From Bacillota bacterium (GTDB lineage: Bacteria; Bacillota; Clostridia; Peptostreptococcales; Anaerovoracaceae), in the NCBI GenBank assembly GCA_023415235.1, contig JAEZLP010000048.1, positions 1 to 56,279 on the forward strand: a stretch of DNA of 56,279 nucleotides. The letters run 5' to 3'. Position numbers and translations under genes: made by a program. The notes beneath the pieces were generated by a model that saw only the letters and a list, made by a program, of their open reading frames with translations, was not told where the DNA came from and made no database searches. Positions 40,299-48,070 of this stretch are shown here, piece by piece (position 1 is the first letter of the stretch; the number at the start of each line of letters is the position of its first letter).

Positions 40299-41054
40299 CT
40301 ACTTGGATAAATTCGTCTGTGTATATCTTTTCCTGATTTCAAGCACCAGGTCGGTCAAGCCCAAAAGAAACAGGAACGTCTGCCCAAGCCATGTAAAGAT
40401 GAAAATTCCCGATACGATGAGCACCACCGGCTTCGGTATTTTTTTGCTGTATCCGAAGAAAAATATTACTGCAAGACCCTGAATTGAGAATATAAATGTA
40501 AACAGAAGCTCCAGACTATACATCATAAGGCTCTTGTCTATTATTCCCATATTTACGGTAAGATAGGACAGAATATAAATGATCAACGAACCAATAATAA
40601 TATTTTTTGGAAGCGAAAAGGTTCTGAACGGAGGAAGGGTGGATATCTTCCTTCCGGTTTTCCCCAGAATCCATGAAATCATACCATAATTCAGATACGC
40701 AATCACCACGCTGAAAACGATTAAAGTTCCGGGGAAGGCCAGCCTAGTCACCTCTTTTACGCTCTCCAGCGTCTTCTGCATGGCCTCCGGTTCCAGCTCC
40801 TTCATTCCCGCCATATTGTAGACGCCCAAATTCATGTCCTCAATGCTCATCTGATTCAACACGGAATTAAGAACCTCAAAAAAGGTTGCCCCGGTCACGG
40901 ACCAAAACACAAGAAAAACAAGAGCAACTCCTGTGACTGCGCTCATTGATCCTTCCAGAATCCCCCGGTACGCGTTCCGTCCGGTCAGCATGTATCTCAT
41001 CATAACAGGTATGGGAATAAAGATCATAACTAGTAATATCAGCAGTGTGAACAT
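40299..41054 (-). CDS. yybS: YybS-like DUF2232 membrane protein
   Basis: A polytopic membrane protein of about 251 residues (MFTLLILLVMIFIPI, VVIAYLNYGMISWILG, SLEILLFTFIFS-type helices). DUF2232/YybS proteins are almost always next to gdpP; function unknown. The ATG at 41054 has AAAGGGG in front. The longer start at 41123 would read through the rpsR terminator hairpin and has no ribosome site. A gap of 174 bases with a possible promoter (TATAAT-like at about 40230) separates it from gdpP. Confidence 0.85.
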   Translation of the reverse strand: MFTLLILLVMIFIPIPVMMRYMLTGRNAYRGILEGSMSAVTGVALVFLVFWSVTGATFFEVLNSVLNQMSIEDMNLGVYNMAGMKELEPEAMQKTLESVKEVTRLAFPGTLIVFSVVIAYLNYGMISWILGKTGRKISTLPPFRTFSLPKNIIIGSLIIYILSYLTVNMGIIDKSLMMYSLELLFTFIFSIQGLAVIFFFGYSKKIPKPVVLIVSGIFIFTWLGQTFLFLLGLTDLVLEIRKRYTQTNLSK

Positions 41055-41085
41055 GAATAACCCCTTTCTTAACCTGAATAATGCT

Positions 41086-41110
41086 AAAAAGAAGCGATTG
41101 CTCGCTTCTT
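41086..41110 (-). terminator. Terminator of rpsF-ssb-rpsR
   Basis: AAGAAGCGA (41089-41097), loop TTGC, TCGCTTCTT (41102-41110), followed by T on the minus strand. Confidence 0.8.
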
Positions 41111-41137
41111 CCTTTTTTTCCATACGTGCGGTTGCAC

Positions 41138-41371
41138 TTAGTCAGCCGTGTAAGGCAGTAACGCAACGATTCTTGCTCTCTTGATTGCCTTTGTAACTTC
41201 TCTCTGGTGAATAGCACAAGTACCTGTTATTCTCTTAGGAAGAATCTTCCCTCTATCCGTTACATATTTTCTAAGCTTGTCAACATCTTTATAATCGATG
41301 GTCTCTGTCTTGTCTGCACAAAACTGGCACACTTTTTTTCTTCTCATGCCGCCACGTTTTTTGTCCATCAT
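41138..41371 (-). CDS. rpsR: 30S ribosomal protein S18
   Basis: S18 of 76-77 residues (KVCQFCADKTETIDYKDV, LPKRITGTCAIHQREVTKAIKRAR). The CxxC and the CAIH segment form the zinc-binding version of S18. AGGAGG precedes the ATGATG start. Last gene of rpsF-ssb-rpsR. Confidence 0.97.
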   Translation of the reverse strand: MMDKKRGGMRRKKVCQFCADKTETIDYKDVDKLRKYVTDRGKILPKRITGTCAIHQREVTKAIKRARIVALLPYTAD

Positions 41372-41413
41372 TTTATTTACCTCCTAATTTGAGACGATAG
41401 AAATCTACGCCCG

Positions 41414-41842
41414 TTAAAATGGTATATCATCATCGTCCTCGAGGGCTTGGAACCCTTCCGGTATCTCGGGCGTCCCCTTGGCGTCCTGACGCTCGAACCC
41501 GAATCCGGATCCGGAGCGGTCGCCCTGCTTATCGCCCCACTCTAAAAATTCAACTCGATCGGCAACAACGTCTGTGGTATATACGGTGGCGCCCTCTTTG
41601 TTCTTGTAGCTGCCTGTTTGCAGCCTTCCCTGGATTGCCGCCATTCTTCCCTTTGTCAAATATCGTTCACAGTTTTCCGCCTGTTTTCCAAATACGGTAA
41701 TACGGATAAAATCCGCCTGCTTTTCCTTTGCAAAAGGCCGGTCCACGGCAAGCGTGAACGTTGCAACGGCATTCTGGCTTTCCGGGATATATCTCAATTC
41801 AGGGTCCTTGGTCAATCTGCCAATTAATACTACGTTATTCAA
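41414..41842 (-). CDS. ssb: Single-stranded DNA-binding protein
   Basis: An SSB of about 142 residues: OB fold (NNVVLIGRLTKDPELRYI, FIRITVFGKQAENCERYL) and the acidic protein-interaction tip DDDIPF. The start is TTG at 41842, eight bases after GGGTGG, giving the usual MNNVVLIGRL; a GTG at 41854 would overlap that site. Confidence 0.96.
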   Translation of the reverse strand: MNNVVLIGRLTKDPELRYIPESQNAVATFTLAVDRPFAKEKQADFIRITVFGKQAENCERYLTKGRMAAIQGRLQTGSYKNKEGATVYTTDVVADRVEFLEWGDKQGDRSGSGFGFERQDAKGTPEIPEGFQALEDDDDIPF

Positions 41843-41915
41843 ATGAACTACCACCCTTTCTCGATCGCTTTATATGCTTCTCCGCCTGTAAAGCGGTTCG
41901 ACGCCGATTGCTGCT

Positions 41916-42203
41916 CTATTTCTCGTCTTTGTTGATAATGATGTGCCTGATGATTGAATCGGAAATTTTGAGTCTTCTGTCAAGCTCCTTCGGAAGCTCG
42001 GAGCTGCCTGTGAATTCGATCACTACATAGTATCCCTCGTTTTTCTTGTTGATCGGGTATGCAAGCTTTCTGTTTCCCCAGACATTTACCTTTCCTACTT
42101 CGCCGTCTGCAGAAATGATTTCCTTCACCATTTCAACCGCAGCCTCCTTCTTGTCATCTTCCAGCGCTGCTTCAATGATGAACATTACTTCATAGTTTGT
42201 CAT
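41916..42203 (-). CDS. rpsF: 30S ribosomal protein S6
   Basis: S6 of 95 residues (MTNYEVMFIIEAALEDD, WGNRKLAYPINKKNEGYYVVIEF). It binds S18 in the 30S platform. GGGAGGTGA precedes the ATG. A leader of about 85 nt with a hairpin could mediate the S6:S18 autoregulation known in other bacteria. Confidence 0.97.
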   Translation of the reverse strand: MTNYEVMFIIEAALEDDKKEAAVEMVKEIISADGEVGKVNVWGNRKLAYPINKKNEGYYVVIEFTGSSELPKELDRRLKISDSIIRHIIINKDEK

Positions 42204-42232
42204 TTCTTTTCACCTCCCTGTGGACTAAATGG

Positions 42233-42254
42233 CCCTTTCCTGATGCAAAGGGCA
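42233..42254 (-). promoter_or_regulatory. Leader hairpin of rpsF
   Basis: GCCCTTT (42233-42239) pairs with AAAGGGC (42248-42254) over an 8-base loop. CTGATGCAAA occurs at 42241 and again at 42272. Position suits the S6:S18 autoregulatory leader, but I do not see its characteristic bulged CCG clearly. Confidence 0.35.
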
Positions 42255-42295
42255 GAGAGCATAATTTTGTCTGATGCAAAATCTAATGCTTTTCT

Positions 42296-42323
42296 AGTAT
42301 ACCATAAAAATTTTTTTATGCAA
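42296..42323 (-). promoter_or_regulatory. Promoter of rpsF-ssb-rpsR
   Basis: On the minus strand TTGCAT (42323-42318), 16-bp A/T-rich spacer, TATACT (42301-42296). Confidence 0.6.
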
Positions 42324-42330
42324 GGATTTT

Positions 42331-43668
42331 TTAATACGCGGCATCCTTCCGGATCCGTTTTAAAACCCGCACCATTTCATCGATTTCCTCTTTTGTGTTG
42401 TAAAGAGAGATCGAGGGCCGCACCGTGCTTTCCAGGCCAAATCTTCTCACAGCTGGCTGGGCGCAGTGGTGCCCTGTACGCACCGCAATCCCCTGCCGAT
42501 TGAGCTCCTGCCCTACGCGGTCATTCTCAATACCTCGTAATATAAAGGAAAGAATTGCAGTCTTTCTTTCCGCGGTACCGATCAGAGTCAGACCCGGGAC
42601 GGAGCCCATTGCCTCCATGGCATATTCCGTCAGGTCGTGCTCATAAGAGTATATGTTCTCCAGTCCGATTCCAGAAACATAATCCAGTGCAGCGGAAAGT
42701 CCCACTGCATCCGCAATGTTTGCGGTCCCGGCCTCAAATCTGGCCGGAGGCTCCTGATAAAGCGTCCTTTCAAAGGTAACGTCGGAGATCATATTGCCCC
42801 CGCCCTGATACGGCGGAAGCTTCCTGAGGATCTCGCCTTTTCCGTACAAGACCCCAATCCCTGTGGGTCCGAAGATCTTATGGCCGGAAAAGGCATAAAA
42901 GTCGCAGTCCAATGCGGCAACGTCCACCGGAAGGTGGGAGACAGCCTGGGCCCCGTCGATCATGACCTTGGCGCCGAAGCCTCTGGCAAGCCGTATCATT
43001 TCTCCAACCGGGACTACGGTGCCAAGGGCGTTGGAAACATGGGAAAGGGATACGATTGCTGTTTTTCGGTTTAAAAGCTTCTCATACTCCTCCATCCTGA
43101 TTTGTCCCCTGTCGTCCACCGGGATCACCCGGAGAATCCCTCCCGTCTGTTCGCAAAGAATCTGCCACGGCACAATGTTGGCATGATGCTCAAGCTGGGT
43201 AACAAGGATCTCGTGCCCTTCCTTGATATTCTTCCTTCCGTAGGTCTGCGCGACAAGGTTGATCGCCTCCGTTGTTCCCCTGACAAAGACAATTTCTCCC
43301 GGAGAGGAGGCATGAAGGAACCGGGCGGCGGATTTCCGCGCCTCTTCAAATGCGTCGGTGGCTCTTGCCGCCAGTGTATGCGCCCCGCGGTGTACATTGG
43401 AATTTTCGTGACGATAGAAATGATCCAGACGTTGGATCACACAGGAAGGCTTCTGAGTTGTAGCTGCATTGTCGAACCAGATCAGCTCCCGGCCGTTGAT
43501 TTTCTCGGACAGTATGGGAAAGTCTCTTCGGATTTCATGGACCGGAAAAGAAGGACGTCTGTTTTGACCGTTGCACTCCTTCCGCAGCTCCTTTCCATAG
43601 GGCGTCCGCAAAGACCAGTCGTCAATGCCCCATTTTACGGATAAGGCGCTCCTGCTATTCGTAGTCAT
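42331..43668 (-). CDS. SufS-type cysteine desulfurase, cargo of the adjacent Family 2A encapsulin
   Basis: A group II cysteine desulfurase of about 445 residues. PLP sites: EHHANIVPW, DGAQAVSHLPVD and the PLP Lys in FSGHKIFGPTG; the persulfide Cys is in RTGHHCAQP. It removes sulfur from cysteine. About 45 residues precede the desulfurase core (HEIRRDFPIL), including VKWGIDDWSLRTPYGKEL, probably the shell-docking segment. In the Synechococcus SrpI system this extension is around 200 residues, so this one is short. The ATG at 43668 overlaps the shell gene; a TTG at 43686 is also possible. No sufBCDU genes are nearby. Confidence 0.9.
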   Translation of the reverse strand: MTTNSRSALSVKWGIDDWSLRTPYGKELRKECNGQNRRPSFPVHEIRRDFPILSEKINGRELIWFDNAATTQKPSCVIQRLDHFYRHENSNVHRGAHTLAARATDAFEEARKSAARFLHASSPGEIVFVRGTTEAINLVAQTYGRKNIKEGHEILVTQLEHHANIVPWQILCEQTGGILRVIPVDDRGQIRMEEYEKLLNRKTAIVSLSHVSNALGTVVPVGEMIRLARGFGAKVMIDGAQAVSHLPVDVAALDCDFYAFSGHKIFGPTGIGVLYGKGEILRKLPPYQGGGNMISDVTFERTLYQEPPARFEAGTANIADAVGLSAALDYVSGIGLENIYSYEHDLTEYAMEAMGSVPGLTLIGTAERKTAILSFILRGIENDRVGQELNRQGIAVRTGHHCAQPAVRRFGLESTVRPSISLYNTKEEIDEMVRVLKRIRKDAAY

Positions 43669-44629
43669 AATAATGTCCGACCTCAACGTCTTCCAGCACG
43701 CCTACCGCATCATCACACAATATGCAGGCCGAGCTGTATAGCAAAAGAATGTAGGCGCCGACTCCCCTGCTGTCAATGCCCATAAAACGCACGGACAGCC
43801 CTTCGGACTGCTCGCCTGGCAGTCCCGACTGGTACAGTCCGATCGCACCCTGTTTTTCTTCCCCTGTTCTCACAAGCAGAATGTTCGTTGTCCCCGTTTC
43901 ACACTTCGGGTCCAGTTTTCCGTTGATCAGCAGCTTATTGGTCGGTACCAGCGGGATCCCCCGCCAGGTAAGAAACTGGGAGCCGAATAGGCTGACCACC
44001 GCCGGCGGGACGCCGCGCCGGGTGCATTCCCTTCCGAAGGCTGCGATGGCTCTCGGGTGGGCAAGAAAAAAGGAAGGCTCCTTCCATACCTTTGAAATCA
44101 GCTCGTCAAGATCGTCGGGGGTGGGGCGGCCGTTTCTGGTTCTGATTCTTTGAGATTTGACCGCATTGGTCAGAAGTCCATAGCCAGGGCTGTTGATCAG
44201 CTCGTAATCCTGCCTCTCTCTCATGCATTCCACGCTTAGACGAAGCTGCTCCTCGCTCTGATCGTATGGGCTGCTGTACAGATCCGATACCTGTGTGCTG
44301 ATTTTGACGATGGTAGAAATCGGGTTCAGCACATATTCTCTCGGACTGTCCTCGTAGTTGACATAGCCCTCCGGAATAAACTGATATCCAACTTCCCTGT
44401 TTAATATATCAAGGGGCGATCCCTCCTCCTTCACTCTGTTCAAACGAAAAATTCCGTTCTCCAAGGGCTTCCACTTTAAAAGCCTGGGCAGCCATCGCGG
44501 CGTGACAGACTCAAATTGGGGAACGGTTTTCGTAAACTCAGCCAGCTGATACGCCGCCCGGGAAGTTAAAAAGTCGGTTCTTCCACTTTCCTCTAAACCG
44601 TTTTGTTCCGTCGTACTCAAATCAGACAT
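43655..44629 (-). CDS. srpI: Family 2A encapsulin shell protein (SrpI-like)
   Basis: A 324-residue HK97-fold shell protein of the desulfurase-encapsulin type. Recognisable segments are FTKTVPQFESVTPRWLPRLL, YVNYEDSPREYVLNPIST, ISDLYSSPYDQ, NGRPTPDDLDELI, FFLAHPRAIAAFGRECTRRG and GLSVRFMGIDSRGVGAY, all familiar from SrpI. Subunits self-assemble into an icosahedral compartment around cysteine desulfurase and are reported to store sulfur. No cyclic-nucleotide-binding insertion is present, which fits 2A not 2B. GAGGAGG precedes the ATG. The desulfurase gene overlaps its stop by 14 bases, so shell and cargo are co-translated. Confidence 0.93.
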   Translation of the reverse strand: MSDLSTTEQNGLEESGRTDFLTSRAAYQLAEFTKTVPQFESVTPRWLPRLLKWKPLENGIFRLNRVKEEGSPLDILNREVGYQFIPEGYVNYEDSPREYVLNPISTIVKISTQVSDLYSSPYDQSEEQLRLSVECMRERQDYELINSPGYGLLTNAVKSQRIRTRNGRPTPDDLDELISKVWKEPSFFLAHPRAIAAFGRECTRRGVPPAVVSLFGSQFLTWRGIPLVPTNKLLINGKLDPKCETGTTNILLVRTGEEKQGAIGLYQSGLPGEQSEGLSVRFMGIDSRGVGAYILLLYSSACILCDDAVGVLEDVEVGHYYDYE

Positions 44630-44653
44630 TGCAATGCCTCCTCAAATTTTAAT

Positions 44654-44669
44654 CCATACAATAGTATGG
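44654..44669. promoter_or_regulatory. Palindrome upstream of the encapsulin gene
   Basis: CCATAC-AATA-GTATGG, perfect 6-bp arms, 25 bases upstream of the shell start. It could be a repressor site for sulfur-dependent control (for example an Rrf2/CymR-type regulator), but no regulator is assigned. Confidence 0.45.
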
Positions 44670-44741
44670 TTAAAGACTGTGGCTTTTAAACATATCCATA
44701 TCGTTTTAGAGTTTGTCCAAGGAACATTCTTTTAACACCTA

Positions 44742-44770
44742 TTGACTTAGCAGGAAAAATATTATATACT
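44742..44770 (+). promoter_or_regulatory. Promoter of dctPQM
   Basis: TTGACT (44742-44747), 17-bp spacer, TATACT (44765-44770). The gene-free stretch 44630-44963 holds this promoter, the operator at 44784, a leader hairpin TCCAGATG/CATCTGGA (44851-44870), a possible leader peptide, and the encapsulin upstream region. Confidence 0.8.
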
Positions 44771-44783
44771 ACATCCATTCACA

Positions 44784-44814
44784 GAATATTGTTCGGCGAA
44801 ACGCGTTCGGTGAA
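44784..44814. promoter_or_regulatory. Operator 1 of the TRAP/oxidase regulon
   Basis: A 31-bp element made of GAATATT and two near-palindromic TTCGNNGAA units (TTCGGCGAA and TTCGGTGAA). It starts 14 bases after the -10 box. It is 25/31 identical to the element at 53825-53855. The TetR protein at 54035-54676 is the likely ligand-responsive repressor. Confidence 0.8.
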
Positions 44815-44907
44815 GGGCTTGGTCAACCTTTTACTGAACAAAACAGAAAATCCAGATGAGGACATCTGGAAAAGTGTTTAATTGCAACGGTGTCAAGGCA
44901 AGAGGAG

Positions 44908-44949
44908 GTGAAATCCATTAATTTTATTCAAGTTCTCTGTTATCAATAA
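44908..44949 (+). other. Possible leader peptide upstream of dctP
   Basis: A 13-codon frame (GTG start at 44908, or ATT at 44917 eight bases after AGGAGG) reading about MKSINFIQVLCYQ and ending in TAA at 44947. The stop overlaps the dctP ribosome site AAGGAGG. It could couple translation to dctP or be accidental. Confidence 0.35.
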
Positions 44950-44963
44950 GGAGGAAATTTGGT

Positions 44964-46004
44964 ATGGGAAGAAAAACAAAGAAATTTAGTCTTTTCTTAG
45001 CGTTTTTATTGGTGCTATCAGTATTGTCCGGATGTTCATCCGGCAGCCAGGAGACTTCCGGGGGAGCGGCAAAACCGGTAACGTTTAATATGTCTCACTT
45101 TTTATCGAATCAGCATCCTTTACATACAAATGTACTAGTTCCATTCTCAGAAGCAGTTTTCGAACAGACCGAAGGCAGAGTGGAAATCCAGATTTTCCCA
45201 AACAACGAGCTTGGTGCCCCGTCAACCACAGTGGATCAGGTCGTGAGCGGTTCATTAGATATGGGGATTACTTTGGCGGCGTATACACCCGGAAGATTTC
45301 CTTTGACATCAATTCTCGAGTTTCCGTTTATGTTTGAAAACTCCTTGCAGGGAAACCTTGTGGCTGCTGATTTGAAGCAGGAACTGCAGGAAAATGATTA
45401 CAAGGATATGAAGCTTCTTTGGGTCGGCGGCACGGATGTGGCAAAAATATTGATCAATAAGGACGTTTCCACGATTGCCGGGCTTGCGGGGCTGAAGCTC
45501 AGATCTCCCGGTTTGCTTTACAATGACGTATTTCGGGCATTGGGCGCAACAGAATTGTCTCTTCCGGTCAGCGATCTCTATGATGCGATGGATCGCGGCA
45601 TTGTAGACGGAAGCCTCATGTCTCCATCAGCACTGATCTCCTTCAAGCTGGCGGAAGTAACGGATAACGTAATCGATCTGGACGTTTATATGAACCCGAT
45701 GATTTTTGTTGCGAACAAAGATGCCTGGGCCAAAGTGTCTCCGGAAGATCAGCAGATCATAGAAGATCTCTTGGCCGAGTTCCCTGAAAAAATAGGAGCT
45801 CAATATGACAGGGAGTCTGCAGCCGGTATGGAGGTCGCAAAAGAACGGAACATCAAGATTATTAGCCTTTCCGATGAAGAAAAAGCGAAATTTCATGACG
45901 TAGTGGATCCTTTAAAGGAAAAATGGCTGGCCGACATGGATTCCAAAGGCTTGCCCGGTACCGCAACTTTTGAAAAAGCATTGCAGTTTATAGAACAACA
46001 TTAA
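44964..46004 (+). CDS. dctP: TRAP transporter solute-binding lipoprotein (DctP)
   Basis: A 346-residue DctP-family lipoprotein. The signal peptide LFLAFLLVLSVLSGCSS contains lipobox LSGC. The conserved Arg that binds the substrate carboxylate is in GLKLRSPG; DAMDRGIVDGSLMSP is typical. It captures an organic acid for the DctQM permease. AAGGAGG lies nine bases before the ATG. First gene of dctPQM; the following hairpin at 46021 may raise its level relative to dctQM. Confidence 0.93.
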   Translation: MGRKTKKFSLFLAFLLVLSVLSGCSSGSQETSGGAAKPVTFNMSHFLSNQHPLHTNVLVPFSEAVFEQTEGRVEIQIFPNNELGAPSTTVDQVVSGSLDMGITLAAYTPGRFPLTSILEFPFMFENSLQGNLVAADLKQELQENDYKDMKLLWVGGTDVAKILINKDVSTIAGLAGLKLRSPGLLYNDVFRALGATELSLPVSDLYDAMDRGIVDGSLMSPSALISFKLAEVTDNVIDLDVYMNPMIFVANKDAWAKVSPEDQQIIEDLLAEFPEKIGAQYDRESAAGMEVAKERNIKIISLSDEEKAKFHDVVDPLKEKWLADMDSKGLPGTATFEKALQFIEQH

Positions 46005-46020
46005 TTCTATGGCAATTGAT

Positions 46021-46049
46021 AGCGTACAGCCGTCATACGGTTGTACGCT
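46021..46049 (+). promoter_or_regulatory. Intercistronic hairpin between dctP and dctQ
   Basis: AGCGTACAGCCG and CGGTTGTACGCT pair over 12 bp (one G-U) with a 5-base loop. There is no strong T-run, so it probably stabilises the dctP mRNA end rather than terminating. Confidence 0.6.
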
Positions 46050-46076
46050 TTCGACTATGGCTTCGGAGGGAAAACA

Positions 46077-46580
46077 ATGAGTAAATCTGAAAAAATCATG
46101 AAAAAGATCATACATTTTTCTGCCCTCATCAGCGGGTTATGCATTTTTGTATTGATGGCCATGACGATGTGGGATATCATCGGCAGACGATTATTCAGCT
46201 CTTCCGTGCCGGGTGTGTATGAGCTCTCCAGCCTGGGCCTGGTAGCGATCAGCTTTTTAGCCATGGGGCTGGCTCAGATCGAAGGCGAAAATGTGGGAGT
46301 GACGATTTTTTATGACCGAATGAAACCAAAAGCTAAGGCAATATCAGACTTATGGATCAGTATTCTGTGCATCTGTCTGTTTGCTCTGACTGTGGTGCAG
46401 ACAATTTCGTTTGCCTTGCGAATGAATGGCACGAACCAGGTTACCCCTGTGCTTCACATCCCGTTACAACCATTTATATACGCTGTAGCTATTGGATTGG
46501 TCGTACTGATTCTAGGATTCATTATAGACCTGATGAAGGCGATCCGTGATTTCAAGGAGACGAAAAAGGAGGTGAAATAG
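46077..46580 (+). CDS. dctQ: TRAP transporter small membrane subunit (DctQ)
   Basis: About 167 residues with four membrane helices (FSALISGLCIFVLMAMTMWDIIGRR, ISFLAMGLAQIEGENVGV). It forms the permease with DctM. The ATG at 46077 follows GGAGGG by six bases; the frame opens at 46041 but that start falls in the hairpin region. Confidence 0.9.
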   Translation: MSKSEKIMKKIIHFSALISGLCIFVLMAMTMWDIIGRRLFSSSVPGVYELSSLGLVAISFLAMGLAQIEGENVGVTIFYDRMKPKAKAISDLWISILCICLFALTVVQTISFALRMNGTNQVTPVLHIPLQPFIYAVAIGLVVLILGFIIDLMKAIRDFKETKKEVK

Positions 46581-47885
46581 ATGTTGGATTTGAGTCCCGA
46601 ATTGATTGGAGTTTTGGGCATAGTATTGTTATTTATTTTAGTTTTCGCCAAGTTCCCGATCGGATTTACCATGTTTCTTGTCGGGGCGTTGGGCTACGCG
46701 GCTATCGTTAGCCCTCAGGCAGCTCTGGTGAAGCTTGGAAGCGACCCATTTAACAATGTAAACAACTATACTCTCAGCGTAATTCCAATGTTTACCTTTA
46801 TGGGAATGCTACTTGGCTACACTGGTCTCGGACATGATCTTTTCGCAGCCTTTAATTCCATACTGGGTCGTTTCCGGGGCGGATTGGCGATGGCAACGGT
46901 AGGTACCTGCGCTGCATTTGCATCTGTTTCAGGTTCCGTAATTGCAACGACTGCAACAATTGCACCCGTTGCCGTCCCCGCTATGAAAAAAAATAATTAT
47001 CATGATTCGCTTGCAGCAGGTGTTTGTGCGTCCGGCAGCACTTTAGGAATCTTGATTCCTCCGAGCTCGAATCTTGTCATCTATGGTATGCTGACTGAGG
47101 AATCCATTGGGCAGCTTTTGATCGCCGGTATCTTACCCGGACTAATGACCGCTGCATTTTTGATGATCACAGTATATATCATGGTAAGGGTAAAACCGGA
47201 TCTTGCCCCGACAACACTCACCATTGACAAGAAGGAAAGAGCAGAAGCATTCAAGAAGGTTTGGCCGGTTCCCGTTATATTCATATTATCCATGGGAGGA
47301 ATCCTCGTGGGTCTTTTTACAGCCACCGAGGGCGGAGCATTTGGTGCTTTTCTTGCATTGGTAATCAGTCTGGCAACAAAACGCTGTACGCTGCGTGGTT
47401 TAAAAGATTCTCTCGTTGGCACCGCAAGAGTTACAGGTATGCTCATGATCTTTATCGTTGGAGGAGTAACCTTCGGCAATTTTATATCGGTAAGCCGCAT
47501 TCCGGCTTTTTTACAGGTGTACTTGGTGGATCTGCCGCCAGTGCTGCTGATGGCGGCAATCTTTGCTATTTTCTTTGTCTCAGGATTCTTTTTGGACGCA
47601 ATGGCGGCCTTGATTATTTTTACAAGTCTCTTTTATCCGCTTGTCATTGCGGCAGGATACAGCGGGATCTGGTATGGAATCATCACCATACTGATGATTC
47701 TGATTGGCTTCCTGACACCTCCTGTGGGAATTGTTGCGATTGTTACATCCGGTCTGACTCATATAAAATTGGAAACGGTTTTCAGAGGGACGATACCATT
47801 CTGGTTCGCCTTGATGGCCGCTGCGGTCGTATTGGTTGCGTTCCCTCAGATTGCAACAGTTCTGCCAAGCTTAATGATAGAATAA
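46581..47885 (+). CDS. dctM: TRAP transporter large permease (DctM)
   Basis: A 434-residue DctM with about 12 helices. It carries sodium-coupled transport of the DctP-bound acid. Motifs: IPMFTFMGMLLGYTG, SGSVIATTATIAPVAVPAM, CASGSTLGILIPPSS, TPPVGIVAIV. AAAGGAGGTGA precedes the ATG, directly after dctQ. A terminator follows. Confidence 0.94.
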   Translation: MLDLSPELIGVLGIVLLFILVFAKFPIGFTMFLVGALGYAAIVSPQAALVKLGSDPFNNVNNYTLSVIPMFTFMGMLLGYTGLGHDLFAAFNSILGRFRGGLAMATVGTCAAFASVSGSVIATTATIAPVAVPAMKKNNYHDSLAAGVCASGSTLGILIPPSSNLVIYGMLTEESIGQLLIAGILPGLMTAAFLMITVYIMVRVKPDLAPTTLTIDKKERAEAFKKVWPVPVIFILSMGGILVGLFTATEGGAFGAFLALVISLATKRCTLRGLKDSLVGTARVTGMLMIFIVGGVTFGNFISVSRIPAFLQVYLVDLPPVLLMAAIFAIFFVSGFFLDAMAALIIFTSLFYPLVIAAGYSGIWYGIITILMILIGFLTPPVGIVAIVTSGLTHIKLETVFRGTIPFWFALMAAAVVLVAFPQIATVLPSLMIE

Positions 47886-47945
47886 GGATGCCGTCGCTAT
47901 ACTCTGATACATATCGCTGGTCTCCTCCAGTGGCTCGGTTATCCG

Positions 47946-47979
47946 AAACAGCTATGCGGTACACGGCATAGCTGTTTTT
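47946..47979 (+). terminator. Terminator of dctPQM
   Basis: A perfect 12-bp stem, AAACAGCTATGC with GCATAGCTGTTT, 8-base loop, followed by T-tract. Confidence 0.85.
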
Positions 47980-47987
47980 ATTCCTCC

Positions 47988-48049
47988 TTGAAGCCGATGG
48001 TACAATATGGACTTATTCTTGAAGCTGATGCAACAATATGGATTCATTA
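47988..48049 (+). repeat. 31-bp tandem direct repeat upstream of the MFS gene
   Basis: Two copies beginning TTGAAGC(C/T)GATG (47988 and 48019), 25/31 identical. Each contains ACAATATGGA; the second holds the ATG at 48038. Confidence 0.6.
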
Positions 48050-48070
48050 GTTGTCTGGGAAGTGACTTAT

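Noticed and set aside
42233..42281. T-box or metabolite riboswitch in the rpsF leader
   Set aside because: Only a simple 7-bp hairpin and a short direct repeat; no T-box motif and no terminator alternative.
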